A stretch of 64,000 bases of DNA from Neoarius graeffei (taxonomy: Eukaryota > Chordata > Actinopteri > Siluriformes > Ariidae). This document shows positions 47,343 through 57,474 of this stretch, piece by piece (the first letter of the stretch is position 1; each line of letters begins with the position of its first letter). The DNA lies in contig NC_083571.1 of the NCBI RefSeq assembly GCF_027579695.1, positions 84,519,888 to 84,583,887 of the forward strand. The letters are read 5' to 3'. The notes under the pieces were generated by a model. It worked only from the letters and a program-made list of their open reading frames with translations, had not been told where the DNA came from and did not search any database. Both the position numbers and the translations under genes were made by a program.

Positions 47343-47396
47343 CAACTTTGCATTTACCTTCCAAACATTTAGCAGACATACACAATTCCAAACTGG

Positions 47397-47472
47397 ATCT
47401 GATCACAGCATCACCCCCAGCCATACTTTGGATCTGAAAATTAGGGATATCATTTATACATACATTTGTTGA
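47397..47472 (-). pseudogene. Copy of the FMO first-coding-exon start, truncated
   Basis: On the minus strand this reads GTATGTATAAATGATATCCC, then a TTTTCAG acceptor and ATG (47424-47422) followed by GCTGGGGGTGATGCTG. It aligns with 56900-56967, which holds the intact FMO exon start, at roughly 85-90% by eye. After about 26 coding bases it switches to plpp6 3' UTR homology (47396 downward). Not functional; it marks a rearrangement junction. Confidence 0.8.
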
Positions 47473-47476
47473 ACTA

Positions 47477-48336
47477 CAGTGGTGCTTGAAAGTTTGTGAA
47501 CCCTTTAGAATTTTCTATATTTCTGCATAAATATGACCTAAAACATCAAATTTTCACACAAGTCCTAAAAGTAGATAAATACAACCCAGTTAAACAAATG
47601 AGACAGAAATATTATACTTGGTCATTTATTTATTGGGAAAAATGATCTAATATTACATATCTGTGAGTGGCAAAAGTATGTGAACCTTTCTTTCAGTATC
47701 TGGTGTGACCCCCTTGTGCAGCAATAACTGCAATTAAACGTTTGCGGTAATTGTTGATCAGTCCTGCACACTGGCTTGGAGGAATTTTAGCCCATTCCTC
47801 TGTACAGAACAGCTTCAACTCTGGGATGTTGGTGGGTTTCCTCACATGAACTGCTCACTTCAAGTCCTTCCACAACATTTCGATTGGATTAAGGTCAGGA
47901 CTTTGACTTGGCCATTCCAAAACATTAACTTTATTCTTCTTTAACCATTCTTTGGTAGAACGACTTGTGTGCTTAGGGTCGTTGTTTTGCTGCATGACCC
48001 ACCTTCTCTTGAGATTCAGTTCATGGACAGATGTCCTGACATTTTCCTTTAGAATTCGCTGGTATAATTCAGAATTCATTGTTCCATCAATGATGGCAAG
48101 CCGTTCTGGCCCAGATGCAGCAAAACAGGTCCAAACCATGATATTACCACCACCATGTTTCACAGATGGGATAAGGTTCTTATGCTGGAATGCAGTGTTT
48201 TCCTTTCTCCAAACATAACGCTTCTCATTTAAACCAAAAAGTTCTATTTTGGTCTCATCCGTCCACAAAGCATTTTTCCAATAGCCTTCTGGCTTGTTCG
48301 CATGATCTTTAGCAAACTGCAGATGAGCAGCAATGT
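47477..48336 (-). mobile_element. Truncated Tc1 transposon, same family as 24127
   Basis: Left terminus CAGTGGTGCTTGAAAG at 47477 after TA (47475-47476). The other half is missing from 48336, where Gypsy sequence starts. It carries the transposase catalytic part. Confidence 0.88.
47700..48300 (-). pseudogene. Tc1 transposase catalytic half
   Basis: Open frame 48268-47855 on the minus strand: WTDETKIELFG (first Asp), VKHGGGNIMVW, QQNNDPKHTSR (the second catalytic Asp reads Asn) and SPDLNPIEMLW (Glu). Past a stop at 47855 the C-terminus continues (VRKPTNIPELK). Better preserved than the 24.5-kb copy, but N-terminal half and one terminus are lost. Confidence 0.85.
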
Positions 48337-48337
48337 T

Positions 48338-48595
48338 ATATGGGCCTGCCCACTACTACATGCTCCATTAAGTCTTTAAACCCTGGCCAATCAGTGCCCA
48401 GAATCAGTGGGTGGGTGAGACTTGGGTTAACCACCGTCTTTACACAATGTTTTTCTCCCTAAAATGGAATGTGGACGGACACTAGTGGATATTTGTGAAC
48501 ATCCCTGTGCACACACAGAACCTTCACCACTTGTGCTTTCCCCAGTGCCTCACATTGCACCAGGCTTTGGTGGATTGAGGTCTGATTACAGGTGG
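48338..48595 (-). pseudogene. Second Gypsy copy, protease fragment
   Basis: Reverse complement aligns with 12115-12370 of the first Gypsy copy (CTGTAATCAGACCTCAATCC onward). It is the downstream part of the copy whose gag is at 50280-51440; the two were separated by the hAT element between. Confidence 0.8.
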
Positions 48596-48603
48596 AATCA
48601 CGG

Positions 48604-50272
48604 GCGATTGCTCTAAGACAACGAGGGAGGCTCAGCCTCCTCTAAAAATGACGAACATCGTGTAGGATGAATTGCGCTAGGCTTATGTTATAGCCGACCT
48701 TATAACATTGCTATTTCAGATCCAGAATCATAGAAATATATGTGCTCAACCCAACTACAGTGCAAAATCATTCCGTTATAACTTTCCCTAGTTCGCCTAA
48801 TGTGTGCGTGAGTTTTTCCCCCTCGTGACAGCGCGATGCAGCCCAGCCTCAGTGGACTTCAATGGCATTTGGGAGCTATGCGCTTTTCAATATCAAAATG
48901 CAAGACGATTATTGGACAAATACTGCGAAAACGTCCGCCCCACGGAGTCTCACGGACTCCCAGCCTCAGTGGACTTCAATGGCATTTGGGAGCTATGCGC
49001 TTTTCAATCTCAAAATGCAAGACGGTTATTGGACAAATTCTGCGAAAATGCCCGCCCACGGACTCCGAGCCTCACAGTGGGAGGGACATGGCAGTTTCCG
49101 CGAGGAGACTGGTGACTGGTGAAAGCGGCTGGATATTTTCTTTGATTGACAGCTCATTTCAAATATAGACAGGCAGCGGTGAATTTCAGTTCAGTCCCAT
49201 GCGGATTCGCAAGTGCTGTGGTGTATTGTAAAAGATCAGCTTACATTTCCATTTCATTCATTACATACGGTGTCTACCAGCTTTTTTAGTTTCTATATAT
49301 TTTCATTGTAAATAAAGTGTAAATATAGTGTTGTCAAGTTTGCTATCTTAGTTCCAGAAATTTCGTTTATTTGAGTGACTGAACTTGAACTTGAGGGGGC
49401 TAGTCAGCTAGCAAGAAAGCTGCACACAGATGCCAAGCATTGCTGATTTAATTTTGGCGAAGCCATTTGCCAGTCTTCCTTTTGAGGAAAAAATTAAAAT
49501 TAAAGAGCAGGGTAGACCAACGCCTCAAATTGACTTGGTGAAAAAGGTCGGGAATAATACTCGTTCCTTTCAGCTCTCCTGGTATGAGAAAGTGAATTGG
49601 CTAACAGCAAATGACCCACATCAACAACAGTAAATAGGCTACTTTAGTAATATGTCATGGATGGACCAAAAATATAGAATTTATTTAAAATGTTTATGCT
49701 GAGTATATTATATTGGAATATATATTTTTCTGGATATGAATTAAACACAGCTACAATTTGGAAAACATTTTTAAACAAAAACACAGCCGAGAACATTTCA
49801 CACTACAGACCTGGATTAAAAGTGAAGGGTTATCAAAATTGTCAATAAAACATTTCTCAGTCAAAATAAGTAAAATATAGGAAAAGTGTGTTTGAATGAA
49901 ATGTGTGGCACCCAGCTCTATGTTTGGCTCCCCAAGGTCAGTGCTTGTGCCTATTCCAGAACACTCTGCTGTTACTGCTGAGGTTCCTGACAAAGAGCTG
50001 CTTTCAATAATGATCAATTTTTAAACAACATGCCACAATTTTAAAATATAAAATGTTAAAATATACCCCCCCCCAACACCACCATCATGTATATTGGACA
50101 GTAGGCTAATGGGCCAAAAGAACCTGTTGTTTCACAGTTTGTGACCCTGCCAACAATCAGCCAGATCAGAGGCAAGAGTATGGGCAAAATTGATGTGTTT
50201 TTTCTTTTTTCTTTTAAAATCTGGAAATATCATAACCGACCAGCCTCCCCTGTTTGAAAGACTACCAGCCAC
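48604..50272 (+). mobile_element. hAT element nested in Gypsy copy 2
   Basis: Ends carry the hAT-type inverted pattern GGGAGGCT: the left reads CGATTGCTCT...GAGGGAGGCTC, the right in reverse CCAGTGGTGGCTGG...GGGGAGGCTGG. The 8-bp flanks TGGAATCA / TGGAATCC fit a slightly decayed duplication, and removing the insert rejoins the protease coding region. Positions 48844-48960 and 48961-49077 form a 117-bp tandem duplication. Confidence 0.7.
49430..49633 (+). pseudogene. hAT (ZMYM/TTF type) transposase N-terminal fragment
   Basis: ATG 49430; PFASLPFEEKIKIKEQGRP followed by RSFQLSWYEKVNWLTA. The last resembles the start of the TTF-type zinc-binding region of hAT transposases (SWYEK...WL). It stops at TAA 49631-49633; no core follows. 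Confidence 0.55.
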
Positions 50273-50279
50273 CACTGGC

Positions 50280-51445
50280 TGGAATCCACCAACGCGTGAT
50301 ATGTTTCCACTTGAACACACCAGTATACGATACATTCTGACCCAATTGAGGGTGGTCTCTGGCTTGTCTGGGATCTAGACCACAGCTCCCACTTCCATGG
50401 AAGAGCACTGGCCCTGGAGATGCCCGGGCTCTCCACAGCACAAGCATACTGGCCCAGGCTACACTTCTGCACCAGCAATATGAGAGTCACTCATCTGGGG
50501 TGGAGAAGACACAGACACAGAAGGGGGAGATGAGAGGGAAACACCACAGGTGCGCTGGGCCCACTAGGGGGGTGCCAGCCCTGCCTCCACATTGGGGGAA
50601 CAGGACGGGAATGGGAAGAGGAGAGAGAGGAGGAAGGAGAGAGATAGAGAGACAGAGAAAGAGGCGGAATTTCCACCTGCTGCTGGAACCGCTGCCAAAT
50701 GGTCTTCCGCCAACTCGATGGCCTGATCCAGTGACGCTGGGTGGTGGTACTACACCCACTCCACTGTTCCTTCAGGAAGCCAGGTGATGAACTGCTCCAG
50801 TGTCACCAGGTCGATGATCCCCTCGGTATCACAGTCCCCTGCCCTCAGCCACCGCCGGCAGGCGTCCTAGAGCTGTTGTGCCAAATGCAAATGGACAGCC
50901 GACTTCCTCCAAAGTCAGAATGCAGAAACATTGGTGATGTTGCTCTGGAGAGTGGTTGACACGCTGCAGGATGGCTCGCTTCAAGTTGGCATAGAACAGC
51001 CAACTGTAGACAGGGAGCTGTTGCTCGGTGGGCTGCACTTCCCCTGTCAGCAATGGTAGTAGATGCACCACACGTTGCTCGACCAGCCACCCCCATGCTT
51101 CGGCCGCTTGCTCAAAGAGGGCAATGAACATCTCCGGGTCATCGTGTGGTCCCATTTTTGTCAGGGTGACATGGGGTGGGTTCGTTGTGGTGGCGGTTGA
51201 GGATCCCGCTGACACAAGCAGATGTCGGAACACCTGTCGATCTTCCTGCTGGGCCAGCAGCAAGGCTTCGAAACATTGCTCCTGCTCTTTCCAGAGGGCG
51301 GTCAGCAATTGCTGTTGGCTCTGTTGGGTGGCGGCGAGGGCATGAATTAGATCCTTCAGCGGGGAGGACTCCATGAGGTGGTTCCCTTCAGTATCCTCAC
51401 ATGAGGCACCACTGTTGCAACTTTCTGATGTGGGTGGAATACTGA
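50280..51445 (-). pseudogene. Second Gypsy copy, LTR edge and gag
   Basis: Minus strand. A primer-binding-like GTGGTGCC sits near 51410. Gag opens at ATG 51374 (MESSPLKDLIHAL) to about 50829, close to the gag at 11056: MGPHDDPEMFIALFEQ, LLPLLTGE, LEEVGCPFAFG. A frameshift leads to a Pro/Ser-rich linker, and the zinc knuckle remnant is at about 50400-50460. It is degraded and carries many stops. Confidence 0.82.
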
Positions 51446-51472
51446 AGCGCAGCAGGCGGGAAATGATGTTAA

Positions 51473-51604
51473 CTCATCTCATCTCATTATCTCTAGCCGC
51501 TTTATCCTGTTCTACAGGGTCGCAGGCAAGCTGGATCCTATCCCAGCTGACTACGGGCGAAAGGCGGGGTACACCCTGGACAAGTCGCCAGGTCATCACA
51601 GGGC
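51473..51604 (-). repeat. Partial tRNA-type SINE (tail half)
   Basis: Reverse-oriented tail and 3' body ending abruptly at CATCACAGGGC. As LINE-style retroposition truncates the 5' side, this is a 5'-truncated insertion. Confidence 0.88.
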
Positions 51605-51655
51605 GCACTAATACATATATATCCCAATTTACTTATCTCAGAATTGTGTGAAGAG

Positions 51656-52053
51656 GGGGCGGCACGGTGGTGTAGTGGTTAGCGCTGTCGCCTCACAGCA
51701 AGAAGGTCCGGGTTAGAGCCCTGTGGCCGGCGAGGGCCTTTCTGTATGGAGTTTTCATGTTCTCCCCGTGTCCGCGTGGGTTTCCTCTGGGTGCTCCGGT
51801 TTCCCCCACAGTCCAAAGACATGCAGGTTAGGTTAACTGGCGACTCTAAATTGACCGTAGGTGTGAATGTGAGTGTGAATGGTTGTCTGTGTCTATGTGT
51901 CAGCCCTGTGATGACCTGGCGACTTGTCCAGGGTGTGCCCAGCCTTTCGCCCGTAGTCAGCTGGGATAGGCTCCAGCTTGCCTGCGACCCTGTAGAACAG
52001 GATAAAGTGGCTAGAGATGATGAGATGAGATGAGATGAGATGAGATGAGATGA
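51656..52053 (+). repeat. tRNA-type SINE with long GATGA tail
   Basis: Full copy with 15-bp target duplication GAATTGTGTGAAGAG (51641-51655, 52054-52068) and about seven GATGA units in the tail. Confidence 0.94.
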
Positions 52054-52314
52054 GAATTGTGTGAAGAGTATCTGGGAAGCCAACACATTTTTTTTATTAT
52101 TATTAAACAGTTATTGCACTGAATGGGTAAAAAGCTATTAGATGACATCAATTCCATGAACCTGTACTTAATTTTATAATCTACAAGCAGCCCAGAAGGC
52201 AACAAAATCTGTGTCTATTTTTGAGAAAGCTGATGCCAGAGATCACGTACCTGCATTTTGCATGTTTTGTTTGCACATCTGGTTGTTCTGTAGCAATTTT
52301 TTTGTTATTATTAT

Positions 52315-53703
52315 CCCTCACTGGTACATATGCCCAGACTGATTAATCTGTACACCTAGGGTCCACAGGGACCCCACCACTATTTCATGTACTTTGTATC
52401 TATATTTAGTATACAACTGCCTCAAAAATTGTTTAAATGATGTGTGAACTTCTAAGTCCATAGAAAAACTGATTTTTTTTTTCTGGTTATAGTGGTTTTA
52501 TTCAAGGAAAAAAGGAATACACAATATTTTCACATTTTTTACTTTATTTTTTCCACAAATTTTTGTGCTATATCAAGTCTAAAGAAGGGTGTTATCACAT
52601 CCTAGTGCTACTTTGATAATACAGTAGAAGAAAATATAATAAAGATGTACAGGTAAAGCATATATTTGGCTGATTTATCAAAATTACCCTATTGAGCACT
52701 GGGGTCCAGGTGGATCCCATGATAATAGCATGAAACTTAAGGTCCAGTTGGGCAGTTTTTCAGCCACAAAATCACTTGGCTATTAATTCAAGTGGGTATG
52801 AACATAAATTTCACTCGAACAAAAAAATCAGAGTGAAACACAACAAACACTTGGAGTAGAATAGTCTTTGCAGACATTGCTGCCACAGATAGTGCAGCAT
52901 TGCTGGGGCACATGGACAATGGAACACAGCAGAATTTAGCAGGGGGAAAAAAAGGCACGCAGCGGGTGCTAATTGTGAGCTCTCTCCTTTTTTTTAACCT
53001 CCTTGGTATCTGCAACAAACTATACAAACATAGTGAAATGAATCCTGTTAATGTTGTTGAGTATATTGTTTGAATAAAGTGTGGCTGAAAATAGCTGAAA
53101 ATTAGAGAGTCCGGCTGGGGTCGACGTGGACCCCAAATGAAAATCTATTATAGAAATTCTATAAATGCATGCAATGCAATAATCTGTGGTGTGTGGAGTG
53201 ACAACCTGGTGAGTGACAACTATCTAACATAGCAGAAAAAAAATTTGGTAACATAAAACATATTACAAAATACGGAATGCTGGGGTCTGCGCGGACCCCA
53301 TGTGTACTCATCTCATCTCATTATCTCTAGCCGCTTTATCCTGTTCTACAGGGTCACAGGCAAACTGGAGCCTATCCCAGCTGACTACGGGCGAAAGGCG
53401 GGGTACACCCTGGACTAGTCACCGGGTCATCACAGGGCTGACACATAGACACAGACAACCATTCACACTCACATTCACACCTACGGTCAATTTAGAGTCA
53501 ACAGTTAACCTAACCTGCATGTCTTTGGACTTTGGGGGAAACCGGAGCACCCGGAGGAAACCCACGCGGACACAGGGAGAACATGCAAACTCCGCACAGA
53601 AAGGCCCTCGCCGGCCACGGGGCTCGAACCCGGACCTTCTTGCTGTGAGGCGACAGCGCTAACCACTACACCACCATGCCGCCCCCATGTGTACTGATTA
53701 GGG
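52315..53703 (-). mobile_element. piggyBac-like non-autonomous element, split by a SINE
   Basis: The right end is CAGTACACATG-type in reverse, then GATTAGGG followed by TTAA (53704-53707). The left end CCCTCACTGGTACATATG follows TTAT, a probable decayed TTAA. Inside both ends, and once internally, are GGGTCC...GGACCC palindromes (52370, 52702, 53117, 53286). A minus-strand stretch near 52850-52900 reads CTICGSNVCKDYSTPSVCC, reminiscent of the Cys-rich piggyBac C-terminus. No intact transposase. Confidence 0.5.
53309..53682 (-). repeat. tRNA-type SINE inside the piggyBac-like element
   Basis: Full copy with 13-bp duplication CCCCATGTGTACT (53296-53308, 53683-53695), which splits the terminal region of the host element. 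Confidence 0.94.
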
Positions 53704-53707
53704 TTAA

Positions 53708-54362
53708 TAATATCATTGCATGTTTACTGAAGGAATTGATGTCAAAATTGTTATACGTTTTGCCCGTCACTGCATAAGATGCATCATGTAAGATTTAGTG
53801 TGTTAACAGTAAACAGTTTCCTATTAAGGCATTTCATTTATTGGTATTTAAATAAATGATCAATTTGATGAAATGTCAAATTTATATTATTTTCTGCTTT
53901 AAGACTGAGGGCATGGGGCAGATCTTGTCCATGCTCAAGAATGAGTTCAAGGACTTGTTCCTGTTTGGACAAGATAACTGTGGCTGTGCAACATCACGCT
54001 AACCACATTTTATTTATGTGTTACTTATCCATTTTATGCAATAGGGATCATTAGACTGCATCCTTGGCAGGTGCATAAAATACTCTCAGACTATCCCATG
54101 ACATTTAACAATATTCTAACAATTAATAACTGTTCAGCAATGTTAAATTATAACATTCCTGTTGGACTTTTGTTTCCTTTAGCACCTCCTACCACTCAGC
54201 TTTAGTCTTATAGCCATCGTTGTCTGACTGATGAGTGCTGAGCCTGGTAGATCATGTTTGTGCTTCTGTGGGAATGAATCTTTGTATTATTTCAGAGGCT
54301 CCAACTTGGGAAATTGCAAAGAGGGAGGGAGACAAGTTTGAGCGCCGTAGGCACGAAGGCGA

Positions 54363-54363
<1 letters not shown>
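53708..54363. other. Unassigned AT-rich stretch
   Basis: No gene recognised. A short segment at 53905-53990 (GGGCATGGGGCAGATCTTG...) looks less AT-rich but has no frame I can name. Confidence 0.5.
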
Positions 54364-54434
<71 letters not shown>

Positions 54435-54513
54435 ATATATAATGATGTGTGTATGTATGTATATAATGTGTGTGTGTGTGTGTATATGTGTGTATGTGTA
54501 TATATGTGTGTGT

Positions 54514-54563
<50 letters not shown>
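54364..54563. repeat. TA / TG compound microsatellite
   Basis: (TA)n at about 54367-54422, mixed TG and TA units to about 54515, then (TA)n to 54563. The flanking frames encode only IY/TH repeats. Confidence 0.97.
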
Positions 54564-54566
<3 letters not shown>

Positions 54567-54928
54567 GGGGCGGCACGGTGGTGTAGTGGTTAGCGCTGTC
54601 GCCTCACAGCAAGAAGGTCCGGGTTCGAGCCCCGTGGCCGGCGAGGGCCTTTCTGTGCGGAGTTTGCATGTTCTCCCTGTGTCCGCGTGGGTTTCCTCTG
54701 GGTGCTCCAGTTTCCCCCACAGTCCAAAGACTGTTAACTGGTGGGTTAACTGGTGACTCTAAATTGAATGTGAATGGTTGTCTGTGTCTATGTGTCAGCC
54801 CTGTGATGACTTGGCGACTTGTCCAGGGTGTAGCCCGCCTCTTGCCCGTAGTCAGCTGGGATAGGCTCCAGCTTGCCTGTGACCCTGTAGAACAGGATAA
54901 AGTGGCTAGAGATAATGAGATGAGATGA
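54567..54928 (+). repeat. tRNA-type SINE
   Basis: Copy with a small internal deletion after CCAAAGACTG. It lies directly after the TA microsatellite and faces the next, oppositely oriented SINE. Confidence 0.92.
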
Positions 54929-54947
54929 TTCACCACATTTCATGTCA

Positions 54948-55305
54948 TCTCATCTTCTCTAGCCGCTTTATCCTGTTCTACAGGGTCGCAGGCAAGCTGG
55001 AGCCTATCCCAGCTGACTACGGGCAAAAGGCGGGGTACACCCTGGACAAGTCGCCAGGTCATCACAGGGCTGACACATAGACACAGACAACCATTCACAC
55101 CTACGGTCAATTTAGAGTCACCAGTTAACCTAACCTGCATGTCTTTGGACTGTGGGGGAAACCGGAACACCCGGAGGAAACCCACGCGGACATGGGGAGA
55201 ACATGCAAACCTCGCACAGAAAGGCCCTCGCCGGCCACGGGGCTCAAACCCAGACCTTCTCACTGTGAGGCAGCAGCGCTAACCACTACACCACCATGCC
55301 GCCCC
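54948..55305 (-). repeat. tRNA-type SINE
   Basis: Reverse-oriented copy with 12-bp duplication CATTTCATGTCA (54936-54947, 55306-55317). It is 19 bp from the previous SINE and forms a tail-to-tail inverted pair. Confidence 0.93.
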
Positions 55306-55317
55306 CATTTCATGTCA

Positions 55318-56932
55318 AATCTTATTAATAGTAACAGATCTAGATAAATCCAGTGACTACAGACCAAATTTTAATATGCCTAAAGTCAAGGTTAATGTCA
55401 ATAATGACTATTATAAATTGACAATGGTAAACCATGATGATAATGTTCTTCTAATAATATTCTATTTCTAAGTCTAAGTGAGTAAAAGTCAGACAAAAAA
55501 AGTCAGACAAGTTGGTTAGAATCTAACATCTGGTCTAGTGATCTAACCCTGTCAGATATAGGGTCGTCTTGTTGCCGTCCAGAATAGTCCGCCATTCGTC
55601 CCTGGCGACCATCGCGACGGGCGATCCCAACTTTATCTTGGTGATTTTCTGATATTTTTCTTCGTAGTTTGGCTTTCGCCATTTCCACCAACGGAACTTT
55701 ATTTCATTATCTCATTCAAGAGAACATAAAGTTAAAGATGAGCAGGCAAAAAATGCAGACAAAATGCAGACGCAAAAAAACAAACAAAATGGTTGAGTGT
55801 CGCGGGTTTTCTCGTTCTCTCGCACGTATCAGTAATAGCGCCATCTGTATGCTTTATCGGTAACTGCTAAGACATTGGGTGGCTCAGTGTGACCCCGCGG
55901 CGGACCGAATTCCACTCCATTCATATGCGCGCATGTCTCCGGCATTCACTCCAATCCCCCCGTTACGCCGATCGGTGTGCCGACCGGGGAATCAGCATAT
56001 ACCGTGGGGTACACACTTGAGTCCACCCATACAATGTCAGACACACGAAAAGCGGAAAGTCAACTATTAATTTTCGTCAACATAAACGGATCAAGTTCAG
56101 GGCCGGAGCAGCGTTTTAAAATCACCGAGGTCCGTGATGCGCAAAGCGCGCGCCGAAAAATGTTCGCCATATTTAAATGAGAGGGGTGAATTACACACCA
56201 CACAAGAGATCTATTCCTGAAATTACTTTTAATGGTGTTTGAACTGAATATCATCAGTTTTAAAAACAAAAAATCATGTATGTGGCAAGAGTAAGAATGA
56301 TTTAAGCTTGTTTAATGGTTTGATCTGGCCCAAGCAATGAGGACAAAACTGTGCTGCTTTGAAAATGTAAATTGAACAGCTTGATGAAAGTGTGCTGATG
56401 GTGACCATGGAAACCCCGTGTCTGCTGCACTGCGTTCCTCCCCCAAGTCGCGTGCTCATTCGCTTTTGTGTTCTTGGTCTCAGAGCCGCGCGCACCAAAC
56501 AGACACAGAATCAACGTTTAACATAATTAACAATGCACTTTTTACGGAGACGTTTAAATGTTATTCTTTTTTTTTTATCCAGTTGAATATTTAGCGTATA
56601 AATGTATTTTCAGCTCTTAAAAATGACTGAGGTCCAGACCACGGGGGCCTCATAGCTGGCTACGGCCATCATCAAGTTATATTTTTTTTAACTAATCATG
56701 TGTAGTAAGGGCGGGCGGGAGATTTTTATGTTGTCAGCGGGAGGTCGGGAGGATTTTCTAAATGTTCCCTAAAGTGGGAGAGCTCCTGCCCACGGCAGGA
56801 GAGTTGGAGCCTCTGTTATTTGCAAACGGAGTGTTGGAATATGCACACCACAAAGTCATGCCTGGTTTGAGTATGTATGTTGTACAAATTAATTCAACAA
56901 TTGTATGTATAAATGATATCCCTGATTTTCAG
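55318..56932 (+). other. Region upstream of the FMO exon, mostly intron
   Basis: No recognised gene. 55560-56170 is richer in CpG, with short frames (55503-55691 minus, 55977-56180 plus) lacking known motifs; it may be a decayed DNA transposon. 56690-56770 has CGGGAGGTCGGGAGG-type repeats. The last 50 bp lead into the FMO splice acceptor. Confidence 0.45.
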
Positions 56933-56941
56933 ATCCACAGT

Positions 56942-57073
56942 ATGGCTCGGCGTGTTGCCGTAATTGGAGCAGGATGCGCTGGATTGACCAGCATAAAGTG
57001 CTGCTTGGATGAGGGTCTGGAGCCAGTGTGCTTTGACAGCAGCGATGACATTGGAGGGCTCTGGAGATTTAAG
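56942..57073 (+). CDS. Flavin-containing monooxygenase, first coding exon
   Basis: Exon 56933-57073 with ATG at 56942 and 44 codons. It has a CTGATTTTCAG acceptor (AG 56931-56932) and a GTGAG donor at 57074. The peptide [20 protein letters not shown] holds the FAD-binding GxGxxG (GAGCAG). It continues through [11 protein letters not shown] to [10 protein letters not shown], the classic N-terminus of vertebrate FMO (microsomal FAD/NADPH enzymes oxidising soft nucleophiles). Length and boundary match the usual FMO exon 2. No later FMO exon was found to 64000, so either the intron exceeds 6.9 kb or this is a partial gene. Paralogue (FMO5-like or other) cannot be fixed from 44 residues. A truncated duplicate of its start is at 47397-47472. 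Confidence 0.9.
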
Positions 57074-57474
57074 GTGAGATGTTTTGCTGGAGAAATTAGA
57101 TTTGTTCGTTTTCCAATGGATTAATACAGCAAATTAGACTGATTGATAGCTATCCTGTCAAGTAGGGCCTGACCAATAAAGGATTTTTGAAAAAAAATTA
57201 CTTAAAGCATATACACAGAGCCATTGCCTCACTTTCATTTATAAATGCCTTGAGACCTCAAGAATGGCACAGGAATAATTTTAAGTGTTAACAATAAATC
57301 TAGTGTAGTAATTTTTATGATTAAAGTGATTCATATAGGTAGCGGTCTGAGTGAATGACTTTCACGTCCGTAACATCACAGCAGGAAGTCTATCGGTCTC
57401 ATCGCCATTTCCGCTATACTAAAACACGGAGCTGACTGCAACTCCGATCCTCCATTCTGAGCTAATTTGTCACT
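57074..57474. other. FMO intron and leader of the THAP element
   Basis: No gene. From about 57330 (GGTAGCGGTCTGAGTG, later CACGTCCGTAACATCAC) it resembles the non-coding leader of a THAP-bearing transposon, but no terminus could be fixed. Confidence 0.4.

Larger units (their letters stand above)
26612..47396 (-). repeat. Right arm of the large inverted duplication, TE-expanded
   Basis: Reverse-complement counterpart of 3248-10610. Arm-derived blocks: 26612-26695, 27688-28046, 31610-34500, 36184-36530 and 47343-47396. Between them sit insertions absent from the left arm: a THAP element, a CR1/Rex1-like LINE, SINEs, a solo LTR, two L2-like LINEs and an RTE fragment. It contains no plpp6 coding sequence. 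Homology stops within the plpp6 3' UTR and is replaced by an FMO exon start at 47397. Part of 3310-3655 has no counterpart and may have been deleted. Confidence 0.85.

Noticed and set aside
47397-47472. A second working FMO exon
   Set aside because: Homology ends after about 26 coding bases and no donor follows; it is a junction relic.
54235-54576. Frames of repeated IY or TH residues
   Set aside because: Simple translation of the TA/TG microsatellite.
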